From contig JAFEUB010001429.1 of the NCBI GenBank assembly GCA_024529925.1, positions 62,001 through 126,000 on the forward strand: a DNA stretch of 64,000 bases, read 5' to 3'. The notes below the pieces were generated by a model. The model ran no database searches. It had not been told where the DNA came from and worked only from the letters and a program-made list of their open reading frames with translations. Position numbers and translations under genes: made by a program. This document shows, in pieces, positions 9,198-21,364 of the stretch (position 1 is its first letter; every line of letters starts with the position of its first letter). Source of the DNA: Ophthalmolycus amberensis (Eukaryota > Chordata > Actinopteri > Perciformes > Zoarcidae).

Positions 9198-12100
9198 ACA
9201 TCTTGGTAAGTTTCTCATCGGCTACACGCCTGACAAATATCAGAGTTACTGTATGGTGACCGCGGTGTGTAAACACCACCTCCGCTGACCACAACAGCGT
9301 TGGGAAAAACACCACCCGCTAATGACATCCTGGCGTGTAAAACTAGACCACAACATCCAATTGCTGTTTAAAAAAGTACTGCCACAGCACTCTCCAGGGC
9401 TGTGTTTCTTTTTCCCCGCATAGAAAATACAGGGAATCCACAAATTTTAATAACATTCACATTCAAATTAATTAGTTCAACCACTGGCCTTAAAACATCC
9501 ACATTCCTGCTTCTCATTGGCAGCGGGAGTTTCACACCTAGATACCCAATTAGCAATTAAGCTTGCCTTTGAGTGCAGGCCTCCAATGCGGTGTGTGATC
9601 CCGGGCTGATTTGCATGCCGCTTGTGCACACGCTGATAAGCGCAGGCAGCAGCCATACATAGTTTTTAAAATTCAACTCCAGAATCCCTCGCAGAAGGCA
9701 AAGGGGGCCTGCGGGGCAAAAGAGAGAGAAATCACATGGCTGCTCTTCAAAAGGGGACCTGTGTAAGGCAGCCGGCAAAGTGCGTGGGATCACACTCAGA
9801 ATGCAGGTAATTTGTTCCCTGACTAATTTGTGGAGATGGTGGTGTGTGTGTGTGTGTGTGTGTGAGTGAGTGTGAGAGCGAGTGTGTGCCTGTGGAGAGT
9901 AAGTTCTGAAAACAGCTTGGTTGGAATTGGATTTCCTCAAAGCCTTGTCATCGCAAAGGTGGATTGAGTGTAAAATCTGCAACGGCATTATGGAAAATTG
10001 CAGGGGGAGAGAGAAGAGAGTGAAAGAGAACGGGTGGTTGGGTGGGTGGGAGGTGTAGGGGAAGGGGGGGGGGGGGCCGTTGGTGGTGGGAATGAGCTCT
10101 TGTATCACGAAATCATTCAGACTTGTTGGAAGTAGTAGAGATGCAAGGGGACAGTTCAAAGGTCGCCGCATCCTCACAGTCCGACGGGCGGCTGATCGAG
10201 ACCATGCCCCTTCCACGCCAGCACTTTTCCTACCTGTTGCCGTTTTGAATCTGGCACGGTGCTACAAAATAGTCTCCCATGCGGGGGCCGTTCGTAAACG
10301 CGTTCCCAAAGTTTCCAGACCTTTGTGTCACGAGGCGAAACCGTTTATGGGAATCTGCCCGTTTTACCCGGCTCGTGTCATTTCGTTGCACCACACAAGC
10401 AAATCTAAAACAGCCACAGTGCATCAAAGCCTTGAGTATTCACGCTGCTCCAGTTGTTTTTTTTCTCCATCACAGTCTTTCAAGCCTTCTATGTAAATTC
10501 ATCACGTTAAACATCTTCTTTACATCTCAGGGAGCCGACACTACATCTCTGTTTGCATCTGAAGCTGTATTACAAAGTGACTCGCTGCTGTTGCAGTAAT
10601 CAAAAGGGCCATGTTGGGATCAACATCAGCAGCAAACCGGCTCTCAATATTCCATCCCACAATGAGTGTTCTGACATATCGCACAAGACACAATTAGCAT
10701 TTCAGATCAGAGCATTAACATTCAGTTGGAGGCAGGCAGACTGGTATTTACATAATCTGGATGGGTTGTTTCTGCTTTGTTGCCCGTGGCCATTTGTTTC
10801 AAATGTCCACACACAGACAAACTGCAGACTGTGGGTTCACTTCAGTCACTGCTGGCTGTAAAGGCAAAAACAAAACACAGGTAGTGAGGCTGTCGTAGCT
10901 GAATGCTCCGGGTGATTATTGTGGGCGAGTTGTCTGGTCAGTATCACTTTGGATTTTATAAATGTCCATTGGGCATTATAAGCTCCAGAGCAACACACAT
11001 CTGCAGGAGCTTAGTGTTTTACATTTTAAAACAAAATATCGTACATTTACACAAGTGCAGTATTTTGATAGGTACAGAGTAACCATTTCTGCGGTTGGCA
11101 TCAGGTTAATCTCACACGTCACAACTGCAGACTGACTGACCGTATTTCTTAAAATCGCAGCAGCAGAGGTCGCTCTGCGAGTTTGTGGCGACAAAATGCA
11201 GAATGTGTTCAGCATGTGCAGCTACTTTTTGGCGTTCAGTGAAAAGGTTGCCGAGGTCGCCTTCTGCCCAGCGGAAAGAAAAAGTTGAGCTGAGAGAAGT
11301 GTGATTTCTTTCTGGATGAAACACTTTATAACTCTGGAAAGCCAAAGGTGGGAAAAAATCATCTGGATCACGGTCGTCCGATCCGAGTTCCACGGAACCA
11401 AACGATATCGTAGAACTGCAGCCACTCTGTTTACAATGACTAAAAGGCAAGTTTCAGAGCTTACATCCCAGCCAGTTGCATTCCACATCGTAGCAGCCCT
11501 CCAGAAACACACAATCCCCCCCCCCCCGAGTTTCATTATGACCAGGGCCACTTCAACACAACTCTTTGTGGAGTTACTGTAGTGGTGCATCAGCATGACA
11601 TCACAGATAAGGAAGTGTGATCAGTGGTCGGTTGCTGCGGGCCGTTGGAGACAGTGGTGCGTGTCCCAGGGCACAGGAGTGGCAGAATCATAATACCAAA
11701 TAATGCAACAATATTTGTCTCCAATGGGGTTCCGATTTAGCGAGTAAAGCGCCACTAACTTGGAACTGTAATGTGGACTCACCGCCCTGCTTTGTAAATA
11801 TGTGTACTCTACCAGATCAGTCTTGTTTGTTAAGTGTGGGAAACACTTAACTGGGAAACAGATGCACAGATGCTCTACATACATGTAAAAAAAAAAAGGT
11901 GGTTTTGTTATTAACAGCGCCACCAAGTGATCAGTCCTGACAACCCAACATCTCAATCTTTTTTTAAATTTTTTTATTCGTGCGCCCTCTGAAACTGGTG
12001 AAACCAAGTATTGACTTTCATTGCAGGTGACCTAAACTTAGAGGGTTTTGTTTTTTAACGTCCTTCAGAGTCTCCTCCTCCCTTTAGCACAGCCAGAAAT

Positions 12101-12240
12101 ATAAAGACACCAAATGCAAGCTATCTTTTTGTTCGGGATGTAAGCTATAATTTCACAGTATGAACTTTATGCTCCTCAGTAGATGTTTATTTAGACAACA
12201 CATGTTCCCATCGGTGAAATAAATCCTGATTATTACTTGG
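9198..12240. other. Intergenic, no gene seen
   Basis: Mixed sequence with G13 at 10064-10076, C12 at 11516-11527 and the GT microsatellite at 9839-9865. Several open frames of 60-220 codons occur, but none shows family motifs or convincing splice sites. Confidence 0.45.
9839..9865 (+). repeat. (GT)n microsatellite
   Basis: An uninterrupted GT tract followed by a GTGAGTGAG-type degenerate extension. Confidence 0.85.
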
Positions 12241-12269
12241 TAAACTATATTTGCCGATTCGCAGTCGGA

Positions 12270-12930
12270 CCTTGGAGTTGATTACGCACGGCGCGGTCAG
12301 AGAGACACGAGAGGAGAGGGGAGGACAAATGTCTCCCCCATTTCTGTCTCCGTTGACATAAATATTAACATCTCAACACGGTCACGGTGTGTATTAAAGC
12401 ACGATTCACAGATTCTGCATCGACGTGTGTAAAAGGTAGGCTACAGTCTGTCTGAACAGAATACGAGAAAAAAAAAAACGCCCGCGGCGGAATTACTCCA
12501 CAATGGCGTCTTTCATTAAAAGATCTGGGACAGCCAGGAAATGGAACTGTCTCGCGACAAAACTGACTTTAAAGAAAGAAAGAAAATCACTCCATGAAAA
12601 CGACAAAACCCGCGGGTTGAAGTAAGTTATGAGCAAGTTGTACAGCAACAGCGACACGGGAGACGGCGATGTGTTTCGGAGCTGAAACGCGCCAGGAGCG
12701 AATTCACACGGCGGACAAGTAGAGCGTTTTGCTCGACAGGATCGCAGTCTAAGCCGCTGTTTTCGTCTCAAAACCAGATGTACCAATTCCTCGTTTATAT
12801 CGCTAGCCCCGCGCATACATTTGTACAGTTACTGAGGAACAATAGCCAGGAAGTGGTTAAATTTTTTTTTTTAAAGAACTGTACCGCTCGAATCGCTTGG
12901 CACATGCGTAAAAGCTGCTGCGCCTCAACG
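12270..12930. promoter_or_regulatory. Second CpG-rich segment, candidate promoter
   Basis: CG dinucleotides are frequent (acgcacggcgcggtc, acgcccgcggcgg, cgggagacggcgatg) in an otherwise AT-rich intergenic region about 4.5 kb upstream of kctd1. It could be an alternative kctd1 promoter or serve a plus-strand transcript (inference). Confidence 0.35.
12503..12621 (+). CDS. Candidate first coding exon, unknown product
   Basis: Inside the CpG-rich segment, an ATG in good context (ACAATGG) opens a 39-codon frame, MASFIKRSGTARKWNCL onward. It is rich in Lys/Arg and ends in frame at a strong donor, TTGAA|GTAAGT, after which the frame would stop. No matching downstream exon or family was recognised. 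It may equally be 5' UTR of a noncoding RNA or chance. Confidence 0.2.
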
Positions 12931-12984
12931 TCCCAGTCCACCCAGCCTCGGAAATAATAGCAAACCAAATAAATCTCCGCTTAC

Positions 12985-13149
12985 CTGAAACATAGAGAAG
13001 CATAAAGTAGCTTTTTGTGCACCTTTTCCCTTCCGATTTGGCCCACGAGCTGCTTCTCTTCCTACACCAGTGAGAAATGCAATAGCTTGGCTAAGGTAGA
13101 CAGAACAAAATACTGAGAATACTTGCTCCGGGGCTCCAAAACCCCTCAA
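12985..13149 (-). other. Candidate alternative 5' exon of kctd1
   Basis: A strong minus-strand donor (TATGTTTCAG|GTAAGC at 12985) follows an exon-like stretch. A noncoding first exon here could splice to kctd1 exon 2, which has its own start Met. There is no direct evidence of splicing, and the left limit is simply where the open frame begins. Confidence 0.2.
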
Positions 13150-15432
13150 GGCAAAGATCAGGATACAATTAGCTCATGTCTCTGCCCCAGTCTAAACCAA
13201 TCTGCAGAATAAAAAAAATAAAAAAAACTCCCTGCAAAGGAAGAGATCGCAGCAGCGGTACCACAGTCTTTGTTGAGTTTATGTTATTTTTTTATAAAAT
13301 CAAATAAAGAAATCTTTTTTTTTTCTGCATTTACAACACCCTCACTCCTCCTGCCTCCAACTTGCCTATTGCCTCCCTCTCGCAGAGAAGCTGATTTTAA
13401 TCGTTATGATTAGTTTTGATGTAACGTTCCCCCGGGCGATTGCTACAAATGGATGGAGTGTTTCTTTGCCAGAGAGGAAAAGCAGCAGATGATGATAATT
13501 ATATAGATTGTTGGTGGAGTCCTTTGATTCCCCCCCCCCCCCCCCTTACCTCTCCAACATCTAATCTATCTGGTGTGCTTCTTCAACACACGCAATCCAC
13601 GCTGCACGTGCATCACACAACTTGTTGATGAGCCCGGAATCAACTTATTAATTTAGCGGAATGCAGTTAATGAAATTCTCACTCCTTTTTGCAATCTTTC
13701 AGCCTCTTTCCTTGGACAACCTCCAACGTGACGTGGCCGTATAAATAAGCACTCGCAGCTCGCCTTGCCCCAATCAAGTCTGAATCAGCGCCTGAGGGTG
13801 ATGTGCGAGCTCATTTCAAATGTTCAACCATGCATGATTTCGGGAAGATTGAGGCACTTCTGAGGCTTTTAGATTTACTTGGGGGGGGGGGGGGGGTGCG
13901 CAGTCAGCAAAAGAGAGTGCACGTTTAAAGTCGTTCCTTTTGGTGGCATTCCTTCATGTGAGCATACGTGATTATTCCGTCTTAAGTCAAGAGTGCTATT
14001 TTTTTTTTGCGCCACAATTGACAGTTATTCCTTTACACCCTCAACAGTTCTCCCCACACTTCAGTGGAGCAAGGCTGAAATGACCCGCGCTTGCGCCCCC
14101 TACTGTTCAGAGGGTCAACTTTTCTTCTTCTTCTTCTAACAGCAGCGATGAGAGCAAATCCATTTTTGCCATGTTATTGTAACAGTGCCCAACTTTTTTT
14201 TTTTAAAAAGCAGAGGAAAAAGCAGAACAAAAAGTGCAGAGGCAACCTTCAGTTGAAACAAATATTTACAAACAGGCGGTGCATTTTTTATGCCCGTCCA
14301 AGTTTGCTCCCAAGTTCAGTGGAATAAGAACGCCACGTCAGGCGGTGACTGATGGAAGAGAGCATACAAACTAAAGCCTTTTCCAGTCCTCCTCATCAAA
14401 AGAGTTCCCCCCTCTTCCAGCATATTTTGTTGATGATAAACAGAAACACTTTTTTTGGGGGAAAGGCCAGCTATCCCATTCCTGTCCAATCCAAGGGCCA
14501 TTAAACTTTCCACTTTTTGACCACGGGAAAACAAACAAAAAGGATTAAAGCGTTACAATGAAGTTATTTGCCCCAGAGGTTACTGGCAGGCGCATGATAC
14601 ACCAAGCCCCAACTATCATCCCACACACACACGCACACAAACATTTTTATGCCATTAGTCTGACAAACTTGAACGGAGAACCCTCCCCCCCTCGGGCCCT
14701 AAAAACCCATGCGTTATCCATTTTTCACACAAACGGAGCCCATTCATAATGGCATCCTCTCACTTCAGTATTCAAAACATGCATCAGATGTTGTTGAGGC
14801 TAACCAGTGGAGATCTTTGGATACATGTGGTGTTTGATACCCAAAAAAAAAAAACAGAGCCATTGGTCCTAACGGTATAGTACTTCGCTGGGATCTAGAC
14901 CTCACTGCCACAGCAGGAACAGCAGGCGAGCGTTAGCTGGCTGCACCATATTCTGGTGGACAAATTATCCAGATTGGTTGCAGATGTGAGTTTGCTCTAA
15001 ACAGAAAGGGCTTTGCCTTGATGACAGTCATAGGGATATCAATGGAGCGAGGAGAGAGGGGTCCTGGAAAACTTATTCTGCTCGCTGCAGAATTTCTTTT
15101 CTGCCAAAGCTTAAACAATTTAGCAAGACTATGGAACACATTCTTCCTCTTGCAAATGAAAAGTCCAAATACAATAGGACACCCCCTCTCCCAATTCACT
15201 ACATTGTTTTCAGCTACAGCCTCACTTGGTCTGGTATGCTTATGGTGTTAGCAGACATTAAACATAACGGGCATCACTAAGTCCGTTTGCTGACTCTTCG
15301 AGCCTCCTTTCCTTGTGCTATACTGTCGGACAGCATTTCAGCATTCAGCATTGTCCCGTACATGTCGTAAAAGAGGCTACAGTTGAGCAGAAAGTTATAC
15401 AATTTCACTTCAGAGCTTAAATGTGACACAAT
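13150..15432. other. Intergenic, no gene seen
   Basis: AT-rich DNA with C16 at 13530-13545 and G16 at 13881-13896. Open frames are short and unsupported. Some non-repetitive stretches (about 13560-13800) could be conserved noncoding elements, but conservation cannot be judged from one genome. Confidence 0.4.
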
Positions 15433-15922
15433 TTAAAGGAGACATATTAAGCTCATTTCCAGGTTCACGCTTGTGTTTTTTCACGAGAACACATTTACAG
15501 GCTTTTGCTGTTTATTTTTCTCATGCCGTCTGCCTGAAATAACCTGTGTTCACCCTCCGTCTGACAAAGTTTTTAGCAAAATTTCAATGGAATTGCGTTG
15601 CTAGGCAACAGCCTGGCTCCATGTTGGCTTCCTGTCAGCTGATGCCATTGGCATACACTGCAGCCGGGTATCAAGCAACCGATACATATTGATAGATGGT
15701 TAGTTATTGATAACAAAGAGTCTCTATTATGATCAGGTTCGCATAGAACACCACCAGCTAAGCACCGTGACGTAATGACAAATCCCAAGGGCCCGTTCAA
15801 AGGCACAGTTTCTGAATACAGGCTTTGTGTATTTCTCCATAGTTTGAGCTTTTTCAATACTTTCACAGTATTTATGTACCTGCTTTATGAAAATCTCACT
15901 TTTTACAACATGGGGCACTTAA
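15433..15922 (+). repeat. Percomorph interspersed repeat with TTAA-type ends
   Basis: The left end is TTAAAGGAGACATATTA and the right end, read on the other strand, is TTAAGTGCCCCATGTTGTA: imperfect terminal inverted repeats. The interior contains attgcgttgctaggcaaca and cttcctgtcagctgatg. I recognise this layout from many percomorph genomes. TTAA at both ends suggests a piggyBac-like MITE (inference). Confidence 0.55.
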
Positions 15923-17870
15923 CAGGCTGAAAGGAAGGCTCTAGACTAGACATTCTAGACTTCTGAATGTGTATTCTGATGTGGGCAAAGATCCTGGTTT
16001 GCTCTTCATGACCTTCATTGCTAGTGTCAGATAATATCTAAGTGGCACCAACTGATTGACATCGCCTCTCCTGGTCCTCGCAAGCCAGTCGGCGTGGACT
16101 TGGAGAGACGTTGGCATCGCCTCAGACCATGTTCATACCTGCTGCTGTATACTCGCCACACCCCTCCAATGGCCTCCGGCTGTGTAAGGGAGTGGGGCGG
16201 AAAAGAGCCCGACGTCTGCCCTGCAGGCTTGCACAGCCCGAGTTGCTCACCAAATATTGTCTTTGGCACGAAGGCGTTCAGCTCTGGAGAACGACTCCGT
16301 TGCTGCAATGTAGTCCGAGTCGGAGCATCAAGTATGGCCTTGGCAGGCTAAACATTAACAATGGTGATTATATGACAGAGGAGCTCCTTTTTTCAGTTCA
16401 GTACGAGCAGACAGTACACAGCGTGCACGATAGCTGTGTCTCTGTTTATGCTCTACCCCCGGAAACGTCTTGAATGCAAACTCTGTGGAGCTGTGCATGT
16501 ACATGTCTCTGACTCACTGTTGCAATAAGGGTTATTACAGAGTACAAAGCAAGCATAGCACACACACGCACACACACACACACACACACACGTCAGAGTA
16601 TATTCTGCTCATGAAGTAGTTTCAGATTCATATCTGGCAAAAGTGATCACAAATCAAGATTTTAGAAGTCAGGATTTTTTTCAAGTCAAGTTGCAAGTCA
16701 CTTTTTTTTTCTGCAACTAAGAAAAGATGAGGATCCCCCGTTGCATGGCACCGCTCGCAGGCCCCGTTCGTCCACGTAGCCCCAAAATCCCAACCACCCC
16801 ACCCACAGCGGGCAGAGGAGTCAGTGACACTACCATGAGGGGAAGAGAGACAAGAGGAGGGGGCTGCTTGGGTAATGCTGGGAGGCTCTAATAAAATGTA
16901 ATCCTATTATATGGTTCCCACTAGAGGGCAACAATAATAAAGGTTTCCCTAATAACACGAGCAGACCAAACCCAAATGGAAAACAGCTCCTCCGGTCAAG
17001 TCCCACACTTGTACATATATCCTCTCATTAACCCAATTGCTGTTGGGCCACATTACACCGACAGGCCTCCGAGATTTAGCTCGCGATGGCGAGGCAAGAG
17101 TTAAGTCAAACAAATGTGTTTCATCAAACTGCAGTTTGGGCTTCTCTGCATAAAGGAATTGAAGGGGGGGGAGTGAGGGAATGTGTGCGGGTGGGAAGCG
17201 GAGCCCCGAGGAAACCAATCAGAACCTCTCCACCCGCCCTTCCTGTGTCAAAGCCACCGGGGTCTCAGGTGTGCGTTACATTCGCTAATACCTCCCAAAC
17301 TTGATTGTTTGTGTTGGAGTAATCAGAGTTTTGCAAATTAGAATTTTGGAAAATGATAGTCCTATCATCGGTAAACAAAATCACAGTACAGTAGAGGAAC
17401 ACCACCAACGACAAAATCACGATAGGACTGGATAGCTTAGCAAGCCTCCAAATGATGATGAAGTTGAATACTTCCTCGTGGGCCGAACAGAATATCTCTT
17501 GGTCGGAAAAGTTCAAGAAAAAGCAGCTGGATTGTCATCCAATTACGCTTCTCGACAAACAAAACTCATATGCACAGGAACAGTGACTTTCTTTGACTAA
17601 TATCAACAAGAAACTGCGATCTCCCTGCTGGTAAAGAAAAGCCGTAAACACAAATCCTCATATTTATATGATTTGATAATATAATGAATGAGTTATTCCG
17701 CTTCTCAGCTCTCTGGCACAAACGCAGTGAAATATTCATTAGAAGTGACAAGGTGAGTGAGAATATCAATCATATTCTCAAGACAGCTTGAGTTATTAAG
17801 TGAGCCAATGTAACAGTATTACAAAACCCAGAATAACAAAGTTATTTATCTCTCTCTCTCTCTGCATGTG

Positions 17871-17911
<41 letters not shown>

Positions 17912-18972
17912 ACATGTCTGACAGCATCAGACAGAGAGAGAGAGAGAGTGTCGCATGCCTTCCTGTTCCTGTACCACCCTCCAACCCCAGAGTCGCAGAC
18001 TCAAGGCAGTTTCCAGAATCAAACAATTTCACGCAGCTACTGGAGGAGGAAATGAACTGAGCCCAGAGCAATAATAAAATTATACAAATGTTATTACAGA
18101 CTCGCCTGCTACTGTCCTACTTTAATTCAAATTTGGGCACTCCAGGCGGTGCTGGTGGCAGAGACCTTCCTGAATAAATCAACATTAGCTTACGTCTAAA
18201 TTATTAAGGAAGTGAGAGACTTTCTTGTTTATAGTATGAATTATTAAACAAGTGTTTAACGCTGTTTTTCTTCACGAATCCCCAAATATTAATTGCTAAT
18301 GATCTTTAAGGTGTGTGTTTTATCTTTTTGCCCCTTCTGTTGTGTGCTGGGAATTGCAAAGGAATCTGCCTGCGCTCGCTTAGATAAGCATGAGATGCAC
18401 TTTGAGATATACTTTTTCCTGCATCTGTATGATGTGCAAATGAAGCCCCGGTTGTGACAACATTCCCGTCATATAGCCATTGTTGGTAATGGCAACGACT
18501 GGATGTAAATGAATGAATAATGGAGGCAGCCACTGTGAAGGCCATCCATGCGTTATCGGTTTTCTGCTCAACATCTCGCTGATAAGCCACCATGTTAACA
18601 AACAGACAGCGGGGAAAGTGTTGCTCCATCACTTGCTGTCACTTTTTATTTGCCCTTTTCTAAGTGAGGCGTCTGCAGCAAGCCTTTGGAACTTTAGTCA
18701 ACACACAAGGAGGACATTGTTTTTTCTCATGACTTTTTTTGGGGGGGATTTGACCGTCACGTTTGCAGAATGAATGTCAATGCTTCACACATTATTTCAA
18801 CAATATCTTGCCCTGTACGCACATGTGAATGCTTTTACTCTCCATCACCAATGGGGAATTCATAACAACACCAAATGTCCAATCCGACAGGGGAGCGCTC
18901 TCCTCGCCTGCCTTCTGCTGTTTAATCTTCAGATGAGCAAAGGCCAATAAATCCAAACCGAGCTGGCCCATT
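15923..18972. other. Intergenic, microsatellites only
   Basis: Contains a CA tract (about 16560-16592) and a GT tract (17873-17908). No gene or splice-flanked exon was recognised. Confidence 0.45.
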
Positions 18973-18993
18973 CCCCCCCCCCCCCCCCCCCCC
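18973..18993 (+). repeat. Poly-C run of 21
   Basis: An uninterrupted C21 homopolymer, the longest of eight G/C runs of at least 12 bases seen in the first 19 kb. Its length may be uncertain because such runs are hard to sequence. Confidence 0.9.
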
Positions 18994-21112
18994 ATCGAGT
19001 GTCCCAAGAGGAAATAGTCGATGCATGAAACATGACATTTATCTACTCATTTATTTGGGCTGTAAAGAATGATTAAGGGGATGTGAAAAGGGCGCTGGCC
19101 TCGAGCCAGTGAAGCCTTCGGGGATGCAGGCAGCCATACCTGCAGGTAAAGGATAGTGCTGCTGAGAGAACCAGTGACTCCAGTGGGCCTTGAAGAGAAG
19201 CACTCATTTACATTCCACACCAGTAGTTTTCAAGAGTTACAACTGTGACAACTTTTTATACAGAAAAGTAATGAGATGCAGCTTGGGTGCAAATACAAAA
19301 TTGTACAAAATAAAATCAGAAGAATAGCCATATTTAAAAAAAAATACATTTGTATGAGCTCAGGCTCCCATTCAATTACTGGGTTCCTGTTATAGGGCTG
19401 TGCAACACTTAATCCTCCTGTCTAGTTATGAATTAATGGCCTGGACCAATTTCAAATGAAATGTGGCTCAGACATTTTATGAATAAACTGACTCGTGTCT
19501 ACCCATGTTTTGCAGTGCAACCTGCACATCCAAGGCTCGTGGGTGCCCTCCCCTGGAGAAATACAGATGGGAGCGTTATTGCACACAGCAGATGATTCCC
19601 ATTGTGGCCCAGTGGGTGGTGCTGTTGACACACATAAAGACTGCACTTACATGGGTTGAGAGGTGAAACGGGGTGGGGGGGTAAAAAAAACAATTTTGAT
19701 TTCGACCCTGATTTATAGTGGCATTCTAGCCTTGCAAACGCAATGTAGCTGCACCATGTAGACAACTTCCGTTGATGAAGCGGGATCAGTGGGGCTGATC
19801 ATTTCCTCCACATTACAGGAGGGGGGAAAAAAGGATTGAATTGCACCTGTTCTTTTAGAAAAGGAAATAAAGTGCAGACATAACAGATCACTTCTATTTC
19901 AAATCACAAAGTGGTATCATTTCCTGTGCTCTCTGCTGATAGAATGAGATTACACGAAGCTATTCTCAGAGACTTAACTCACAAGGAACACACATCCTGG
20001 ACATTTATCTGGCCATGGGGAGACATAATCTGAAGGTAGATGAGCCAGTCCATCATTGATCTGAACCTCCCCTCTCCCCCAGCGCCCCGGCTCCTGCTGC
20101 CGCAAGCAAGCGAGGACAAGAGAAAGCCCTCATACGGTCACTACTTCCGAATAATTCCTGATTTTGTGATGCACCTATCCTGATTTCATGTGTCAAAACA
20201 TATCAATAAGCCAAAAAGAAAGCGCTGGCAATGACTTCGAAAAACGTTATTATTATAACAAGTTAGTGCATTGTGTGAGCATAACTCACAAACAGAGCTA
20301 AATGCTAAATCAAAGACAGAGCTCACTATCTTACAAATAAGTTAAAAAACTTATTTCATAAAAAACTTGAAAATACAGCAAATCATACAAAGAAATACAA
20401 AATGTGTTACAGGATCTAAATCTAGATGTATAAAATATAAACAGCCAAGTATTACAATTTTTGCTAATTAGAAAAAAATTGAATTGTTTTGTGCTAACAC
20501 ATAAATCAACAAACAAAAAGGTGGAGAGACTTTTACAGAAACCGTGTCCATGAACTGCTTGTTTTCCGGGACTAATGCACTGAAAACAGACAGCGCTGTA
20601 ACACAGCTCTGGTGATAATGCTCGTCAGAGCTGAACTCACATTGCTTGGGACCTTAATGTGCTTAATGACTACAAGGAAATTCCCTCCTGTCATTACGCA
20701 TACAGTACACGGACCACATGTGACACTAATCCAAAAATAACAAGCCTGCTTTTTCTTCTTCATTTCTCCAATTCAGCGTGATGCCCCCACATCATTTCTT
20801 GACCCCACACATATTTCCCCAACACAATGTGCAGTCGCTCTGCAGCGTGTGCCTCACACGCCAACACTGCTACAAAATCGCTAAGGGAGGGCCCCGTGAG
20901 GGCCCCGGGAGGAGTATTGAACAGGTTATGGGATTGAGCCGTAACATCATATTAGCTTTATGGCAATGAGAGTAATTCTGCTTTGCTGTGAGGCCTCGTG
21001 GACAGAAATCCTATTCTGCTTTGGATCGGGAGACAAGCTCAAGATGGACACTCCAAAGTTTGATTATCATTCTGCTCTACAGATTGGTCTCCATTTCCAG
21101 TGCACGTGATAG
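18994..21112 (-). other. Downstream of aqp4, probably containing its 3' UTR
   Basis: The aqp4 3' UTR must begin at 21112 on the minus strand. I saw no coding-strand AATAAA in the first kilobase, so its end is not placed. The region is AT-rich around 20160-20520 and shows no other gene. Confidence 0.4.
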
Positions 21113-21364
21113 TCATACTGAAGACAACACTTCTCCCGTCGAGTCCTTGAAAGGATCCCCTTTCTCGGCTTTCTCCAGATCTATGCTGTGGATGGATCCC
21201 GGCTTGATGGCAATGTCATCTGTCTCCACCTCCTTGTATTTCCCTGACGGGTCCTTCTGAAAGACCTGCTTCAGCCTCTTCTTCATCTCAGGGTCGGGGC
21301 AGTACAGGTACTCATACAGGCCAGCAGCAAGGATGGCCCCCAGAATGGGTCCCACCCAGTACAC
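21113..21364 (-). CDS. aqp4: aqp4 coding exon 5 (C-terminal tail)
   Basis: Acceptor TTCATGTTAG|GTGTAC, then 83 codons and a stop. It encodes helix 6 (VYWVGPILGAILAAGLYEY) and a charged cytoplasmic tail with VETDDIAIKPG and the terminal EVLSSV. Both tail motifs correspond to conserved parts of the mammalian tail. Confidence 0.97.
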   Translation of the reverse strand: MYWVGPILGAILAAGLYEYLYCPDPEMKKRLKQVFQKDPSGKYKEVETDDIAIKPGSIHSIDLEKAEKGDPFKDSTGEVLSSV

